Origin: Deinococcus humi
GTDB lineage: Bacteria > Deinococcota > Deinococci > Deinococcales > Deinococcaceae
DNA length: 64,000 bases
Assembly (NCBI RefSeq): GCF_014201875.1
Contig: NZ_JACHFL010000004.1
Location: 62,001 to 126,000 of the forward strand
Direction of reading: 5' to 3'
Shown piece after piece: positions 44,101 through 53,144 of the stretch (positions are counted from its first letter, which is position 1; each line of letters opens with the position of its first letter). The position numbers and the translations under genes were made by a program. The notes below the pieces were generated by a model that worked only from the letters and a program-made list of their open reading frames with translations, did no database searches and had not been told where the DNA came from.

Positions 44101-44677
44101 CCTCCTCGCTCAGGGGCTCCAGACTCAAGGCGTGCTGGGCATACAGCAGGGCCTCGGCGCTCTTTTCGTCCTGTCGCAACGCTTCCGACGCCCGCAGGGC
44201 CGCGCTCAGCCGCAGTTGCAGCAGGCGCTCGCGCTCACCTTCGAGCCACTCGGCGAAATCCGGAGCGTTGTCGAAGGTCAGGTGTTCGAGCAACTCGCCC
44301 TGATGGGTCAGGATGTCGTGCAAAGCTCCGGCCTGCACCTGTCGCTGAAAGTCCACCAGATCCACCCTGACCTGGGGATGGAGTGCAATCTCACCTGTGC
44401 CCTGAATAAAATCCGGCCCCAGGCTCAGCCGTACCCGCCGCAGCAGTTGGCGCATGTTGGCCCGCGCCGCTATCTCACCAGCGTCCGGCCACAGCCACCC
44501 GGCCAGACGGTATTTGTGGGTGCGCCCCCGCAGCGCGAGATATGCTAGCACGGCGGCCAGACTCGGCTCGATGCGCCGGTGGGCCGATCCGTCCAGGACA
44601 TACACGCCCCCCAGCAGCTTCAGGAACCAGGTCTGGCCCGTTCCTGTTGTGGCTGGGGTGAGGCTTTCTCCCGTCAT
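41174..44677 (-). CDS. BTAD-type transcriptional activator with AAA ATPase and TPR domains
   Basis: The 1,167-residue protein has an N-terminal winged-helix DNA-binding domain (about 17-100), a BTAD helical domain (about 105-245), an AAA/STAND ATPase with Walker A GEAGMGKT at 286-293 and a Walker B-like VCVLDDAHF, and a long TPR-like C-terminus. Such SARP/MalT-like activators switch on target operons when a ligand or partner protein binds. Their targets are usually nearby; candidates are the envelope proteins on either side. No cofactor-binding insert was recognised. The start at 44677 gives the expected N-domain. Confidence 0.85.
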   Translation of the reverse strand: MTGESLTPATTGTGQTWFLKLLGGVYVLDGSAHRRIEPSLAAVLAYLALRGRTHKYRLAGWLWPDAGEIAARANMRQLLRRVRLSLGPDFIQGTGEIALHPQVRVDLVDFQRQVQAGALHDILTHQGELLEHLTFDNAPDFAEWLEGERERLLQLRLSAALRASEALRQDEKSAEALLYAQHALSLEPLSEEAARQVMMLYHGRGDRSAALQAYERFRQMLRDRLGVEPSPETQALGERIRLDALPRLAPRTVPDPLPLPALVGRDHELGVLAQAWERGQMIFVSGEAGMGKTLLTMTFAAGRGRALRFEALPGDRQVPYVTAARMVRRLLEHWPTGREPGGLPEWVAGEVARLVPDVFGQVGTPLTSAADRLRFFDALIELNRLACADIDVCVLDDAHFADEATSEFAEYFLAHLASLPQAPFPVWIDVYRDDELPEAARRTVQTLTDAGLAINLQLTPLSVEGVGELLGILNLPEGLQQQAARYRAYTGGNPLFILETVRDLSEGTGLDDLARLPTKVAGLIARRLSRLSPAALQMARAAATLGGEFTLDQLGEVLDLGPLAAVQGWDELGHAGIVRGESLAHDLMRVAIRAGTPAATQILLHRSSARALERAPGPSSAHAQRIAQHYQGGRQPLQAAAWYLKAAQGLVELMQYGPALKLREQAAALYEEALEFDLALDVRLGTLSAPWAEEQPAALRSVVDGLLRLASDDVQRAAARLGQATLRLAESNLQPVSLVTPDRAATSHQIRLEALDLAREGQALLTRESGLLHDRLQALLLRIEVKALVSVHDQAGLEERLGAAAALLTHLPQSQAAILLLYTVGEGLMRQAQPEGALDTVRRGVAVATALGDRYAALEGQLRVATLLEDQGRRLEAAALRRQLESPDREPQLSRLHYFNQLRLAANLVQRHAYGEALTLLERVARAADGQSPAGEALPRGVLWRAQVDLLWLLGAVTECQTAAECALAHPMPGDDAAGVPWIRLAQIHALLGQDQQAERALAHADAFLSAAPHLTYSRGLWHLAHAEFRAYTRRDRRDSLETVLTVARQHGHPELLTHALALRAQWHAGEQDWPAARRDAEDALARMTTAAPRDDHALPWRVLLELPGVDPAKHLAVASAARDWIGSILGHPLPRPYRDSFLARPTQRALLAVGSGLGQSLTGKED

Positions 44678-44894
44678 GGTCCCTCAGTGTAGGCAGCGCC
44701 TGTAAGGATTGGACATGAAACCCCGCCATTGGCGTAGCCAACAGCAGAGGGCTTACTCGTTCGTCTCTTCTCTTGGGATGATCAAAGCATGGCAGATGTG
44801 GCGCAGTGGTGGCCCCGACATCAGGCCGCCACATACGCCCACGTCGTTCACTCCGGTCAGGCGAACACCATCTCCGCGCTCATCCGACGTACGG

Positions 44895-45695
44895 TCAGTC
44901 CTCCTGACATTGCCTCAAGATGGGCGGGCATTCCACGTCGCTCACCTCCAGAAACATCGTGGGCTTGAGGGCATAGAAGTCCTTCCAGAAGCCGCCAGTG
45001 AAGCTTTTGCCGTACGTGGCATCCGGGCCGCTGCTGACCGCTTTGCGAACAAAGAGATCCTGTCCCTGATAAGTGACGGTCACGAGATAAGTGCCATACA
45101 TCACGTTCTTGATGATGTGGCCGTCGCCGGACGGCAAGGGCCTGGCGATGATGGTCTTGTTGGAGGAGCCGTCAGCGAGCATCCCCACAGATTTCAGCGT
45201 CACGGTCATCTCACCCGGATCACCATAAAAGCCAATGCCTGTGCGGATGTTGACCAGGCCCAGACTGCCGTACTGCGTTGTCGCTGGCTTGAAGGTGAAA
45301 TTCCTGACCCCACCCACGGTGCTGGCCAACACCTCATCGGACTCGGGCACCAGATCGACCGCAATGGTCTGTCCCTCGTATTTGAGATTCATGGTGGCCG
45401 TCACATGCCAGGTGCCGACAGGCTTACGGATGTCGAGCTTGTACGTGCCCGAGGCGTCCGTGTAACCGATGACGTTGGTGTTGTGAAACAGGGTGTTGTC
45501 GGCCACCACCTCGGCGTGAACGATAGGATTTCCCTGTTCGTCCACCACCTTCCCCGTGACGTAGCCCGCCTGAGCCGGGGGCGGATCTTCCCTGCCCGGC
45601 GGTGGGCTTGCGCCGGCATCCCCACAGGCCGTGATAGCCAAGCTCAAGCCCAGCAGGGCCGTCAGCAGAAGCGCGGACTCGCGAATACTGTTCAT
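44895..45695 (-). CDS. Lipoprotein with carboxypeptidase-regulatory-like domain
   Basis: The 266-residue precursor has lipobox AITAC (Cys about 24) followed by a proline-rich linker and a beta-sandwich domain with GYVTGKVVDEQGNPIVHAEV, DNTLFHNTNVIGYTD and GTYKLDI. GGVRNFTFKPA and an FYGDPGEMTVTLKSVG-type second half match the paralogues at 36.8 and 38.1 kb. GGAGG is seven bases before the start at 45695. It is divergent from the delta-60-repeat lipoprotein. Confidence 0.75.
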   Translation of the reverse strand: MNSIRESALLLTALLGLSLAITACGDAGASPPPGREDPPPAQAGYVTGKVVDEQGNPIVHAEVVADNTLFHNTNVIGYTDASGTYKLDIRKPVGTWHVTATMNLKYEGQTIAVDLVPESDEVLASTVGGVRNFTFKPATTQYGSLGLVNIRTGIGFYGDPGEMTVTLKSVGMLADGSSNKTIIARPLPSGDGHIIKNVMYGTYLVTVTYQGQDLFVRKAVSSGPDATYGKSFTGGFWKDFYALKPTMFLEVSDVECPPILRQCQED

Positions 45696-46062
45696 GATGT
45701 TTCCTCCAGGGGTCAGGCTCAAGGTCACAGGCGGCCATTTCTGACTGACCGCGTCGGCACGTTAGGCCCACGCGTGTGACCCGGCTGTGACAGCACCACG
45801 AACCCGTGCAGCCACGTCCTGGTGGGCGGGTGCCAACCTGTGTGAGTGGCAAGGCCATCACAGGCGACGCTCCGTGTGGAGTTTAAGAACAGAAGCTGGG
45901 CATCCGGGAGACGGTGTCTCGACACAGTGGTCGTTGGCGCTCGCAGGGTACCTGGGCGAACGGCGCATTCCCAGTGTGGAACGTCACCCATCGCCATGTC
46001 ACGTGTCAATCACACTGGGATCCCTAAGGTGGCCTCGCCCAACTGGCGAGGAGAGTCCACCC
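45696..46062. promoter_or_regulatory. Divergent promoter region between two lipoprotein genes
   Basis: The 367 bases between two divergent lipoprotein genes must contain both promoters. I see ribosome-binding sites on each side but no clear -35/-10 pair or palindrome. No internal gene is evident. Confidence 0.35.
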
Positions 46063-47919
46063 ATGAAAAAACTGCCCTGTCTGAATGCCCTCCTGCTCAC
46101 CGCCGCCCTGTCCGCCTGCACCACCGGGGGGCCGGCCCCAACCGCCGTTGTCAAAACCATTGAACTCAGTGCGGCATCGGCCAGCCTCACGGTCGGTCAG
46201 GACACGACCCTGACAGCCATTGCCAGGGACGCGCAGGGAGAAAGCGTGCCGAACACCGACTTCGCCTGGAAGTCAAGCAATGTGACTGTGGCCTCGGTGG
46301 CCGGTGGAGTGGTGAAGGGACTTGCCGCGGGCAGCACGCAGATTATCGCCAGTGCAAACGACGTCACGAGCAGCGCCGCAGAAGTCACCGTTAACCAGAC
46401 CCAGTCCGCCGGCACCTTTGACCTCACGCTCTCCGACGACAAGCTCCCGGTCATCACGGGCAAGAGTGCCAGTTTGACGGTCAACGTCGTCCGCAAGTCG
46501 GGCTTTACTGGCGCAGTGAATGTCGGCCTGTCCGGCCTCCCCGCCGGAGTCTCGGGCGGCAGCGTGACCATCCCCGAGGGACACGACAGCGCTACGGTGA
46601 CCGTGAGCGCCGCCGCGAACGCCGCCCACTCGCTGCCCACCGCCGTTCTCCTGAGCGGCGCAGCAGTCGGGTCGGCAGCGGTCTCTAGGACGGTGACCGT
46701 GACCGTGCGCGGCACGGCAGGCAGCCTGGACACCACCTTTGGAACGGGCGGAATCGCCAGACATCCGTTGGGTGAGGCAGCGGACTACGGCTACGCCGCT
46801 GCGTTGCAACCCGACGGGAAACTGATCGTGGTGGGCAGCACCTACGGTCCCCATTTCGAAAATTTCGGCATTGCCCGGTTTACCCACGACGGTGCGCTCG
46901 ACCCCTCATTCGGGAGTGGCGGCAAGGTCATCGTCGACTTTGCCCAGGGGCGCGATATTGCCCGCGCCGTCGCTGTCCAGCCGGACGGCAAGATTGTCGT
47001 GGCCGGCGGCACAACTGAATCCGGCGAAGAGGAGCGCTTTGGCCTGCTTCGTCTGAACGCCAACGGCACACTCGATGCCGGCTTTGGCACGGCTGGCAAG
47101 CTCACTACCGCCTTCACGGGCAGCGACAACGCCCGCGCGAACGCGGTGCTGATTCAGCCGGACGGTCACATTGTGGTGGGTGGTCAGGCCAGTTTCTCCA
47201 GCGCGACCAGCGGCGTGGACTTCGCGCTGGCCCGCTATCTGCCGAGCGGCGCGTTGGACACTGGCTTCGGCGACGGCGGCCGGGTCACGACGTCCATCAG
47301 TCCCTCCGGCGGTTCAGACAAGATCGCCGCGCTGGCGCTGCAGGGAGACAGGATCGTCGCGGCGGGCGGCGACACCTTCCAACTCGCCCGGTACACCGTG
47401 GGCGGGGCGCTGGACAGCACCTTTGGCACAGCTGGCAGGGTGCACAAGGTCTTCCCCGGAAACAACAGTGGGGCCACGTCAGTCGTGGTGGACGATCAGA
47501 ACCGCCTGGTGGTCGGCGGGCACGACCAGATGAACACGGCGGTGGTGCGCCTGACCGCGGACGGCGCACCTGACCCTACGTTCGGCAGCGCCGGCAGGAC
47601 CGTGCTGAAACTGAACCCAAGCAACTGGAACGTGGCGACAGCTGTCGCCTTGCAGACCGACGGGAAAGTTGTTGTTGGCAGCTGGGTCTACGAGGGCAAC
47701 AGCTCCAACGACAACTTCGCTGTGACCCGGTTGACCCGGAGCGGTCAAGTTGATCCGGAGTTCGGGGTCGGCGGGACTAGCATCACCAGGGGTGCCACCG
47801 GCAAGCGGTCCACTGCCCGCGCCGCGCTGCTACAACCCGATGACCGGATTCCCGCGACGCGCATCGTGCTGGCCGGTGACAGCAACAGCGCCTTTACCCT
47901 GACCCGCTACTGGCCCTGA
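46063..47919 (+). CDS. Lipoprotein with bacterial Ig-like domains and seven delta-60 repeats
   Basis: The 618-residue precursor has lipobox LSAC (Cys about 19), a BIG2-like domain (TIELSAASASLTVGQDTTL), a further Ig-like domain, then seven delta-60 repeats. Each begins G-x-x-D-x-x-FG-x-x-G (for example GSLDTTFGTGGIA, GALDPSFGSGGKV, GTLDAGFGTAGKL) and includes QPDGKIVVAG-type cores. Seven repeats suit a seven-bladed beta-propeller. It is lipid-anchored at the envelope; binding partner unknown. GAGGAG lies nine bases before the start at 46063. Confidence 0.8.
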   Translation: MKKLPCLNALLLTAALSACTTGGPAPTAVVKTIELSAASASLTVGQDTTLTAIARDAQGESVPNTDFAWKSSNVTVASVAGGVVKGLAAGSTQIIASANDVTSSAAEVTVNQTQSAGTFDLTLSDDKLPVITGKSASLTVNVVRKSGFTGAVNVGLSGLPAGVSGGSVTIPEGHDSATVTVSAAANAAHSLPTAVLLSGAAVGSAAVSRTVTVTVRGTAGSLDTTFGTGGIARHPLGEAADYGYAAALQPDGKLIVVGSTYGPHFENFGIARFTHDGALDPSFGSGGKVIVDFAQGRDIARAVAVQPDGKIVVAGGTTESGEEERFGLLRLNANGTLDAGFGTAGKLTTAFTGSDNARANAVLIQPDGHIVVGGQASFSSATSGVDFALARYLPSGALDTGFGDGGRVTTSISPSGGSDKIAALALQGDRIVAAGGDTFQLARYTVGGALDSTFGTAGRVHKVFPGNNSGATSVVVDDQNRLVVGGHDQMNTAVVRLTADGAPDPTFGSAGRTVLKLNPSNWNVATAVALQTDGKVVVGSWVYEGNSSNDNFAVTRLTRSGQVDPEFGVGGTSITRGATGKRSTARAALLQPDDRIPATRIVLAGDSNSAFTLTRYWP

Positions 47920-48125
47920 GACTTCGCAAGAGCCCGGTCCTGGATGCCATCCCCCTCAAAATGCCGGATGTGGTGGAGTCACGCCACTAGCTGGACGCGG
48001 CCCCTCCTCTTTCGGAACCTCAAAGGGATCCAAGGTCACTGGATCCAAGTAAACAAGCAAGGTCTGCTGCCCCGTGTCAGGCCGAACCGTGTCCGTATTA
48101 CCCCACGCATATGACGCGGTTCGCG

Positions 48126-48695
48126 TCAGTCCGTTCCAGCATCCTCCAACACTGTGGTCCAGAAAGCCAGGCTTGCGCGTTCGTACAGCACTCCCATTCC
48201 CAGAGGTTCGGTCCGGAGGTCAGCGGCCGCCTCACCTTTAAGCTGCGTGGTCAGGTGTTCATACACCTCAAGCCGGGCCCGATGCACGGCGAGTTGCTCG
48301 GTGGCCAGGGCCTGACGGGTCCCCGGCGGCCCCTGCGACACGAAAAACAGTTTGAGCAGACCCGGATCTCTCAGTTCCACTTCGCCTGCAGGCTGTTGCA
48401 GCCACGCGGTGAGGGCCGCTCGCCCCGCATGATTGAGGCTATACGTGCGCCTGCGCCTTCCACCGTCTTCCTGCTGCTCGGCCAGCAGGCCCAGGGCCGC
48501 CAGACGCTGCGGCTCGGCGTACAGCTGGGATCGGGGGAAGCTCCAGAAATAGCCGACGGAACCGTCCACCTGGCGTTTGAGATCGTAGGAGGTCAGAGGC
48601 CCGCACTGGGCGAGGAGGCCCAGCACGATATAGGCGGAAGGTCCCAGGCTTGCATCAGGCATAGGGGCAGTGTACGATTGTTTCAGACCATCCAT
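48126..48695 (-). CDS. PadR-family transcriptional regulator
   Basis: The 189-residue protein carries the PadR winged helix (GPSAYIVLGLLAQCGPLTSY, WSFPRSQLYAEPQRLAALGL, RRRRTYSLNHAGRAALTAWL) and the C-terminal helical PadR dimerisation domain. The start may be 48695 or the internal Met at 48662. It is divergent from the DUF4188 gene, separated by only 37 bases, and probably represses it. The inducer is unknown, possibly a phenolic or other hydrophobic compound as in other PadR systems. Confidence 0.82.
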   Translation of the reverse strand: MDGLKQSYTAPMPDASLGPSAYIVLGLLAQCGPLTSYDLKRQVDGSVGYFWSFPRSQLYAEPQRLAALGLLAEQQEDGGRRRRTYSLNHAGRAALTAWLQQPAGEVELRDPGLLKLFFVSQGPPGTRQALATEQLAVHRARLEVYEHLTTQLKGEAAADLRTEPLGMGVLYERASLAFWTTVLEDAGTD

Positions 48696-48732
48696 ACTGG
48701 ACCGTTCAAATTAGATGGTGAAAGGGGGATCC

Positions 48733-49209
48733 ATGGCGAGTGCACTACGGCGACTGACCGCAGAAATCGAGGGGGACTTTGTGGTCTTCATCATTGGCAT
48801 GCGGGTGAATCAACCCTGGAAAATCCAGGCCTGGCTGCCCGTCGCTCAGGCGATGCCCAGGATGCTGCGGGAGTTGCAGACCCGCCCCGAACTGGGCCTG
48901 CTTGGCTCTCAGTTCTATGGACTGACACAGATTCAGTACTGGCGCAGCATGGAGCATCTGCACCAATACGCGACGTCCAGGGAACAGGCGCACCTGCCGG
49001 CCTGGCGCGCTTTCAATCAGGGTGCACGGGCGGCAGATGGTGCGGTGGGCATCTGGCACGAGACGTATCAGGTGGCGGCAGGGGCATACGAGACCGTGTA
49101 CGTGAACATGCCGCCCACCGGACTGGGCCGCGCCGGCACCCTGACCCAGGCCACGGGTTACAGACAGACGGCGCAAGGACGGCTTACTGGCAACTCCCCT
49201 ACGGCTTGA
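48733..49209 (+). CDS. DUF4188 (monooxygenase-like) protein
   Basis: The 158-residue protein has the DUF4188 pattern: FVVFIIGMRVNQPWKIQAWLPVAQAMPRML in consecutive segments, SQFYGLTQIQYWRSMEHLHQYA and ETYQVAAGAYETVYVNMPP. It has a dimeric alpha/beta-barrel (ferredoxin-like) fold as in small monooxygenases and heme-degrading relatives. Catalysis is not proven for this family. A GGGGG box is four bases before the start. The divergent PadR gene suggests substrate-inducible expression. Confidence 0.75.
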   Translation: MASALRRLTAEIEGDFVVFIIGMRVNQPWKIQAWLPVAQAMPRMLRELQTRPELGLLGSQFYGLTQIQYWRSMEHLHQYATSREQAHLPAWRAFNQGARAADGAVGIWHETYQVAAGAYETVYVNMPPTGLGRAGTLTQATGYRQTAQGRLTGNSPTA

Positions 49210-49590
49210 TCGCAGGGGAACCGAAGATAAGCAAGTTATTGATTTTGCTTGATAAGGCCAGGAAGTTTTCAAATTCCGCTGATAGGCCAGTTGGCTCCGA
49301 ACCAAAGGGCCTTACCTCATGAAAGGTCGCCCGTCCCATCCAGTCGCTTTCCATCGTCATCAGCCAGGGGAAGATTCCAGATCACATTCAATGTCCAATC
49401 AAACTATATGACCCCTGCGCTGAATGCACGTGCGGTTCGGGTGTCGCTGAGGTGCTGGACAACGTCTCTAATCATTGCGAAGGAAACCGGCAACCAAGGT
49501 GCTTCTTACCGCTCTGCACCGCGTGACCTCTTCCCACATCCTGCGATAATTTCCCGGGACGTTCGTTGATGCATCTGAGAAACTGGGGCC
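49210..49590. other. Intergenic region, no gene recognised
   Basis: These 381 bases hold frames without ribosome-binding sites or families. The sequence is less GC-rich in places (49,230-49,270, 49,380-49,420). Confidence 0.4.
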
Positions 49591-50163
49591 ATGACACCCC
49601 CGCCTGGCCAGCTCATTCTGATCAATGGTGCATCCAGCGCTGGAAAGACCACCCTCTGCCGCGCCCTGCGGGATGCGTTGCCAGACACTGCCGCAGGACC
49701 GTTTCTGCACTTCTCGCTTGATTTCTTTATGTTCGACGCTGATGTCCTGCCGCGGACACTTGAGGGCCGAGTCCGCAACTGGAACCGGATTCGCCCGCAG
49801 GTCTTCGACGGCTACTATCGCTGCATACCTGCGCTGTTGAGCGCTGGAAACAATCTGGTGGCGGACCTCATCATCGAGACAACTATGCAACGTGATCGTC
49901 TGCACGAGTTGCTGGTTCCATATGACGTTTATTGGGTAGGTCTGCACTGCCCAGTCGAAGAACTTGAGCGGCGGGAGGCGGCCCGTGGAGATCGGAAGAT
50001 CGGTGAGGCCCGCCGCGACGCGCAGACGGTTCATACCTTCAGCGCCTACGACCTTAACATTGATTGCCGTGATTCTCTGGAATATCAGGTGGAGCGGGTG
50101 ATTCAAGGCTGGGCGGCGCGAAGGACTGCGGACAATTTCACGGAGAGTCTGGACGGGGGCTGA
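49591..50163 (+). CDS. Chloramphenicol-phosphotransferase-like kinase
   Basis: The 190-residue protein has a P-loop at residues 13-21 (GASSAGKTT), LHFSLDFFMF with a possible catalytic Asp about residue 44, and VGLHCPVEELERREAARGDR, typical of the CPT family of small-molecule kinases. Known members phosphorylate chloramphenicol; many relatives have unknown substrates. It is not clustered with resistance genes. Whether it gives resistance cannot be said from sequence. Confidence 0.82.
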   Translation: MTPPPGQLILINGASSAGKTTLCRALRDALPDTAAGPFLHFSLDFFMFDADVLPRTLEGRVRNWNRIRPQVFDGYYRCIPALLSAGNNLVADLIIETTMQRDRLHELLVPYDVYWVGLHCPVEELERREAARGDRKIGEARRDAQTVHTFSAYDLNIDCRDSLEYQVERVIQGWAARRTADNFTESLDGG

Positions 50164-50439
50164 CTCGCTCCCGCAGCGGTCCTGGCAATGGGACCATAGG
50201 GGCGGACCCCCGCAATTGACCGCAGTCCTCCCGCCAACGCTCTCCGATCAGCTTCCCCACAGTTCGGCCGTCGACTCTCCCACGCGGTGCCGCTGCTGAC
50301 TGAAGAGCTTCGTCATCATGGAGAAATCCCGGGGCACTGGTGCTACCAGGATGAGGTGTGCATGGGGTTGTGTTGCCGTAACGTGATTGGGGTAGCCTGA
50401 CCCGCCGTGACGGATGCCAGGCCCTACCGACACCGTTAG

Positions 50440-51035
50440 CCCATGACGTTTATCCAGCACGCCAAAAAGCTGCACCACCGATGTCCGCTGAACTCCCGTG
50501 ATCTCCAACAAGTGCTGCATCAGCATGGCCCACAATGTCAGCCACGAGACCCTCCGACAATGTTGGATCACGTTCGGCCCCCTCTTCGCTGAAGCCCTAC
50601 GCCATCGGGAGGGAATGCCAGGATGCCCGGTAGTCTCTGGATGAATTCTGGACGAGCGTTGATGGGGTTCGCCACTAGCTCTGAAGGGCCGTGGACGAGC
50701 ACGGATGCGTCCCTGATCGTCTCCTCCAACGGCATCGCGATACCGAGGCAGCGAAGACCTTCCTAATGAGGCTGCTTGGGGAAGACGTGGTCCCGGAGGT
50801 GATGCAGACCGAGGGGCTGCGCAGCGACGGAGCGGCGGTTCACGAGATCGCAAGTCTGGAAGAGGTCAACCATCAGCAGTTGATCTCAATAGCCCAATGC
50901 AACAACATCACCCTGCAGGAACGCCGATCTCCACGGCACCGTGTTCGACAACCGAGCGACGAAAACGCGTTCAAGAATGCCTGAGCTTCCACGTCCAGGG
51001 CACGAATCACCATCATTCCCCATCAGCGTCACTGC
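50440..51035 (+). mobile_element. Decayed IS6-family transposase remnant
   Basis: Joined frames give the IS6 transposase order: MTFIQHAKKLHHRCPLNSRD, LQQVLHQHG, a frame change, VSHETLRQCWITFGPLFAEA, a further break, DEFWTSVDGVRH, stop, L, stop, RAVDEHGCVPDRLLQRHRDT, EAAKTFLMRLLGE and CNN, and after another break KRVQECLSFHVQGTNHHHS. The two stops (TAG at 50676, TGA at 50682) sit exactly where IS6 proteins have W or Y and W (HWLWRAV). At least three frameshifts are needed. No clear terminal inverted repeats were found, so the ends are approximate and the element is dead. Confidence 0.7.
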
Positions 51036-51206
51036 CGTAAACAGAAAATCCCACCAAAATCAAGCGTTCCAGACGTAGCTGACCGTCGTAGCAGGGGTGG
51101 CCTGAACCTCAGGCTATCCCTCTCCTCAGCCTGCCGTGACGCCAGTTCAGGCCACACAATCGTGGCAAGTTGCCGGGGTAGGGTGACTCGGTGCTGGGCG
51201 TCTCGT

Positions 51207-52802
51207 TCAAACCACGGGCGCGGCCAAGACCCAGCGGTCACGCCCCTGGGTCTTGGCCTGGTAGAGCGCCTGATCGGCGGCCAGAAGCACGCTGTCGAGG
51301 TCAGGGCCGTGCTGTGGAAAACTGGCAACCCCCAGCGATATGGACACGCGCAGGTGATAGGCCCCATGCGTCACCTGCTGCGCCCCGATCTCCTTGCGCC
51401 ACTGTTCTGCCCGGCAGGCGGCAGCATCGCTGTCCAGACCAGGCAATACAACGATGAACTCCTCTCCGCCGTAGCGGCAGATCGTCTCGCCGGGATGCCG
51501 TGAGGCCTGGAGACAGGCGGCCACCCGGCGCAGGACAGCATCGCCCCCAGCATGCCCTGCCATGTCGTTGATGGCTTTGAAGTGATCAAGGTCGAACAGC
51601 ACGACGCTGAACGGACTGTCCTGGGCGGTCAGCAGGGCTTCTTGCAGGTACCGGCGGTTGTGCAGGCCAGTCAGAGGGTCACGGATGCTCTGCTCGCGCA
51701 GTGCGTGCTGCAAGCGCTCAATCTCGGCCATCCGCAGTTGAAGCTGCTCGTGGGCGCGCCGCAGTTTGGCCTCGGCCTCGCGTTGAGCCGTGACGTCTCG
51801 CCATACCACGATGCGCCCCTGAACCTGTTTCCGGGAGTCACGCAGGGGGGTGATCCGCACTTCCAGATGCCGTTCGCCCAGCGTCAATTCAGCAGACGCC
51901 GCCTCCCGGCCTCGGGTCAAGGCGCCCAGGGACGACGCTGCCACACCCCACTGGGCAAACACCCGTTCGGCTGAGTGGCCAAGCGGGGTAGGCAGCGCTG
52001 GGTCGGCGAGTTGCCTTGCCACCGGGTTGAGATCCACCAGCCGACCCGCCCGGTCGAGTACTACCACGCCCTCCCCCATCTGCTCAATCAATTGATGCCT
52101 CGCGACCGGCACGAGATCGAACAGCTGGAATCCCAGCAGGCCCCACAGGAACACCAGTGCGGTGCTCAGAAAGAGCATGGGGGTTAGGTCCAGTTCAGGA
52201 AAGGGCCTCAGGCCCATGACGCTGACCAGGTTCACGATCCAGGGCAGCCCCAGGCCCGCCAGCAGCACCCCGGCCTGACGGCGGTACAGGTCCGGTGCGC
52301 TCCGGAAGAACAGCGCCAGCCGCAGCGCACTGAGCAGCATCAAGCCGTAACCATGTACCACCACCACCGGGAACCCGGGGCCGCCCTGAAGCCTGGTATG
52401 GGCCTCCAACGTTCCCAGCTGCCCGAACAGGACCCCGCCTGGATCGCCGCTCAGCAGTAGACCCCAGGTCGCGGCGGGTACCGCGAGCAGAGCGGCCCAG
52501 GCCCCGGCATGCATGGGCCGGTTCGGTTGGGTAAAGGCGCGGGTGAGCAGCCACACGCACACCGGCGCACTCACCACGCCGAAGAAAGTGGCGTCCAACC
52601 AGAACTGTTGCAGTCGGGGCGAAGGGCTGTCCCAGTGCAGCGCGTAGGTCGGGGTCCACTGCGCGAGGGCCAGCAGCAGCAAGGCGAGGGGGCCGGCGCC
52701 TGGCGCACCCCGGCGTCGCCAGACGAAGCGGGCGGTGCCCAGGGCCGCGAGCCCGGTGACGTATAACCATGTGGCGTATCCGGTTGCGAGGGCCTCGGTC
52801 AT
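51207..52802 (-). CDS. Membrane-bound diguanylate cyclase with PAS domain
   Basis: The 531-residue protein has about seven N-terminal hydrophobic segments (a 7TM sensor as in histidine kinases), a PAS domain (QLIEQMGEGVVVLDRAGRLV and following), a coiled-coil linker (EAKLRRAHEQLQLRMAEIER) and a GGDEF domain with RYGGEEF at about 443-449. The GG(E/D)EF site is complete, so c-di-GMP synthesis is expected. A start at 52802 is preferred; no strong ribosome-binding site is visible. It is alone and divergent from the sensor at 53.1 kb. Confidence 0.82.
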   Translation of the reverse strand: MTEALATGYATWLYVTGLAALGTARFVWRRRGAPGAGPLALLLLALAQWTPTYALHWDSPSPRLQQFWLDATFFGVVSAPVCVWLLTRAFTQPNRPMHAGAWAALLAVPAATWGLLLSGDPGGVLFGQLGTLEAHTRLQGGPGFPVVVVHGYGLMLLSALRLALFFRSAPDLYRRQAGVLLAGLGLPWIVNLVSVMGLRPFPELDLTPMLFLSTALVFLWGLLGFQLFDLVPVARHQLIEQMGEGVVVLDRAGRLVDLNPVARQLADPALPTPLGHSAERVFAQWGVAASSLGALTRGREAASAELTLGERHLEVRITPLRDSRKQVQGRIVVWRDVTAQREAEAKLRRAHEQLQLRMAEIERLQHALREQSIRDPLTGLHNRRYLQEALLTAQDSPFSVVLFDLDHFKAINDMAGHAGGDAVLRRVAACLQASRHPGETICRYGGEEFIVVLPGLDSDAAACRAEQWRKEIGAQQVTHGAYHLRVSISLGVASFPQHGPDLDSVLLAADQALYQAKTQGRDRWVLAAPVV

Positions 52803-53144
52803 AGGCTGCGCGGAGGCCAGACCGCCCCTGGCCCTACGCCCACCCCAATCCAGCGAAAGGAGAGAGAAATGATCATTTTGTCTCAAGGTACAGCGCCTGG
52901 TCTTGCAGCATTCTGCGCTATGCCGTGGACACTTGCCGCAGGCAACCAAGCTGGTCATGGCATGGTGACCTTCAAAGTACTGGGGAAGGCCGATATTCAG
53001 ATGAGCACAATGAGAGATGATGTACCATCTCGCGCTTGAGAGTGTTTTGACAACAACAGAAAAATGGCATCTTCATCTACAAAGGGAGGCGCGGGACAGG
53101 GCGGCTGTCTGCGTTTTGTGAGACTTGCCCGCCTAGTATGCGGT
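52803..53144. other. Divergent intergenic region between two GGDEF-protein genes
   Basis: These 342 bases hold the promoters of both flanking genes. AT-rich segments occur at about 52,865-52,885 and 53,010-53,065. No gene or palindrome stands out. Confidence 0.35.

Noticed and set aside
48111..49322. A 403-residue plus-strand frame across the PadR and DUF4188 genes
   Set aside because: It crosses a shared promoter and two well-recognised genes and has low-complexity composition.
49591..50163. Zeta toxin of a toxin-antitoxin pair
   Set aside because: The P-loop kinase motifs fit the chloramphenicol-phosphotransferase group better, and no antitoxin gene lies next to it.
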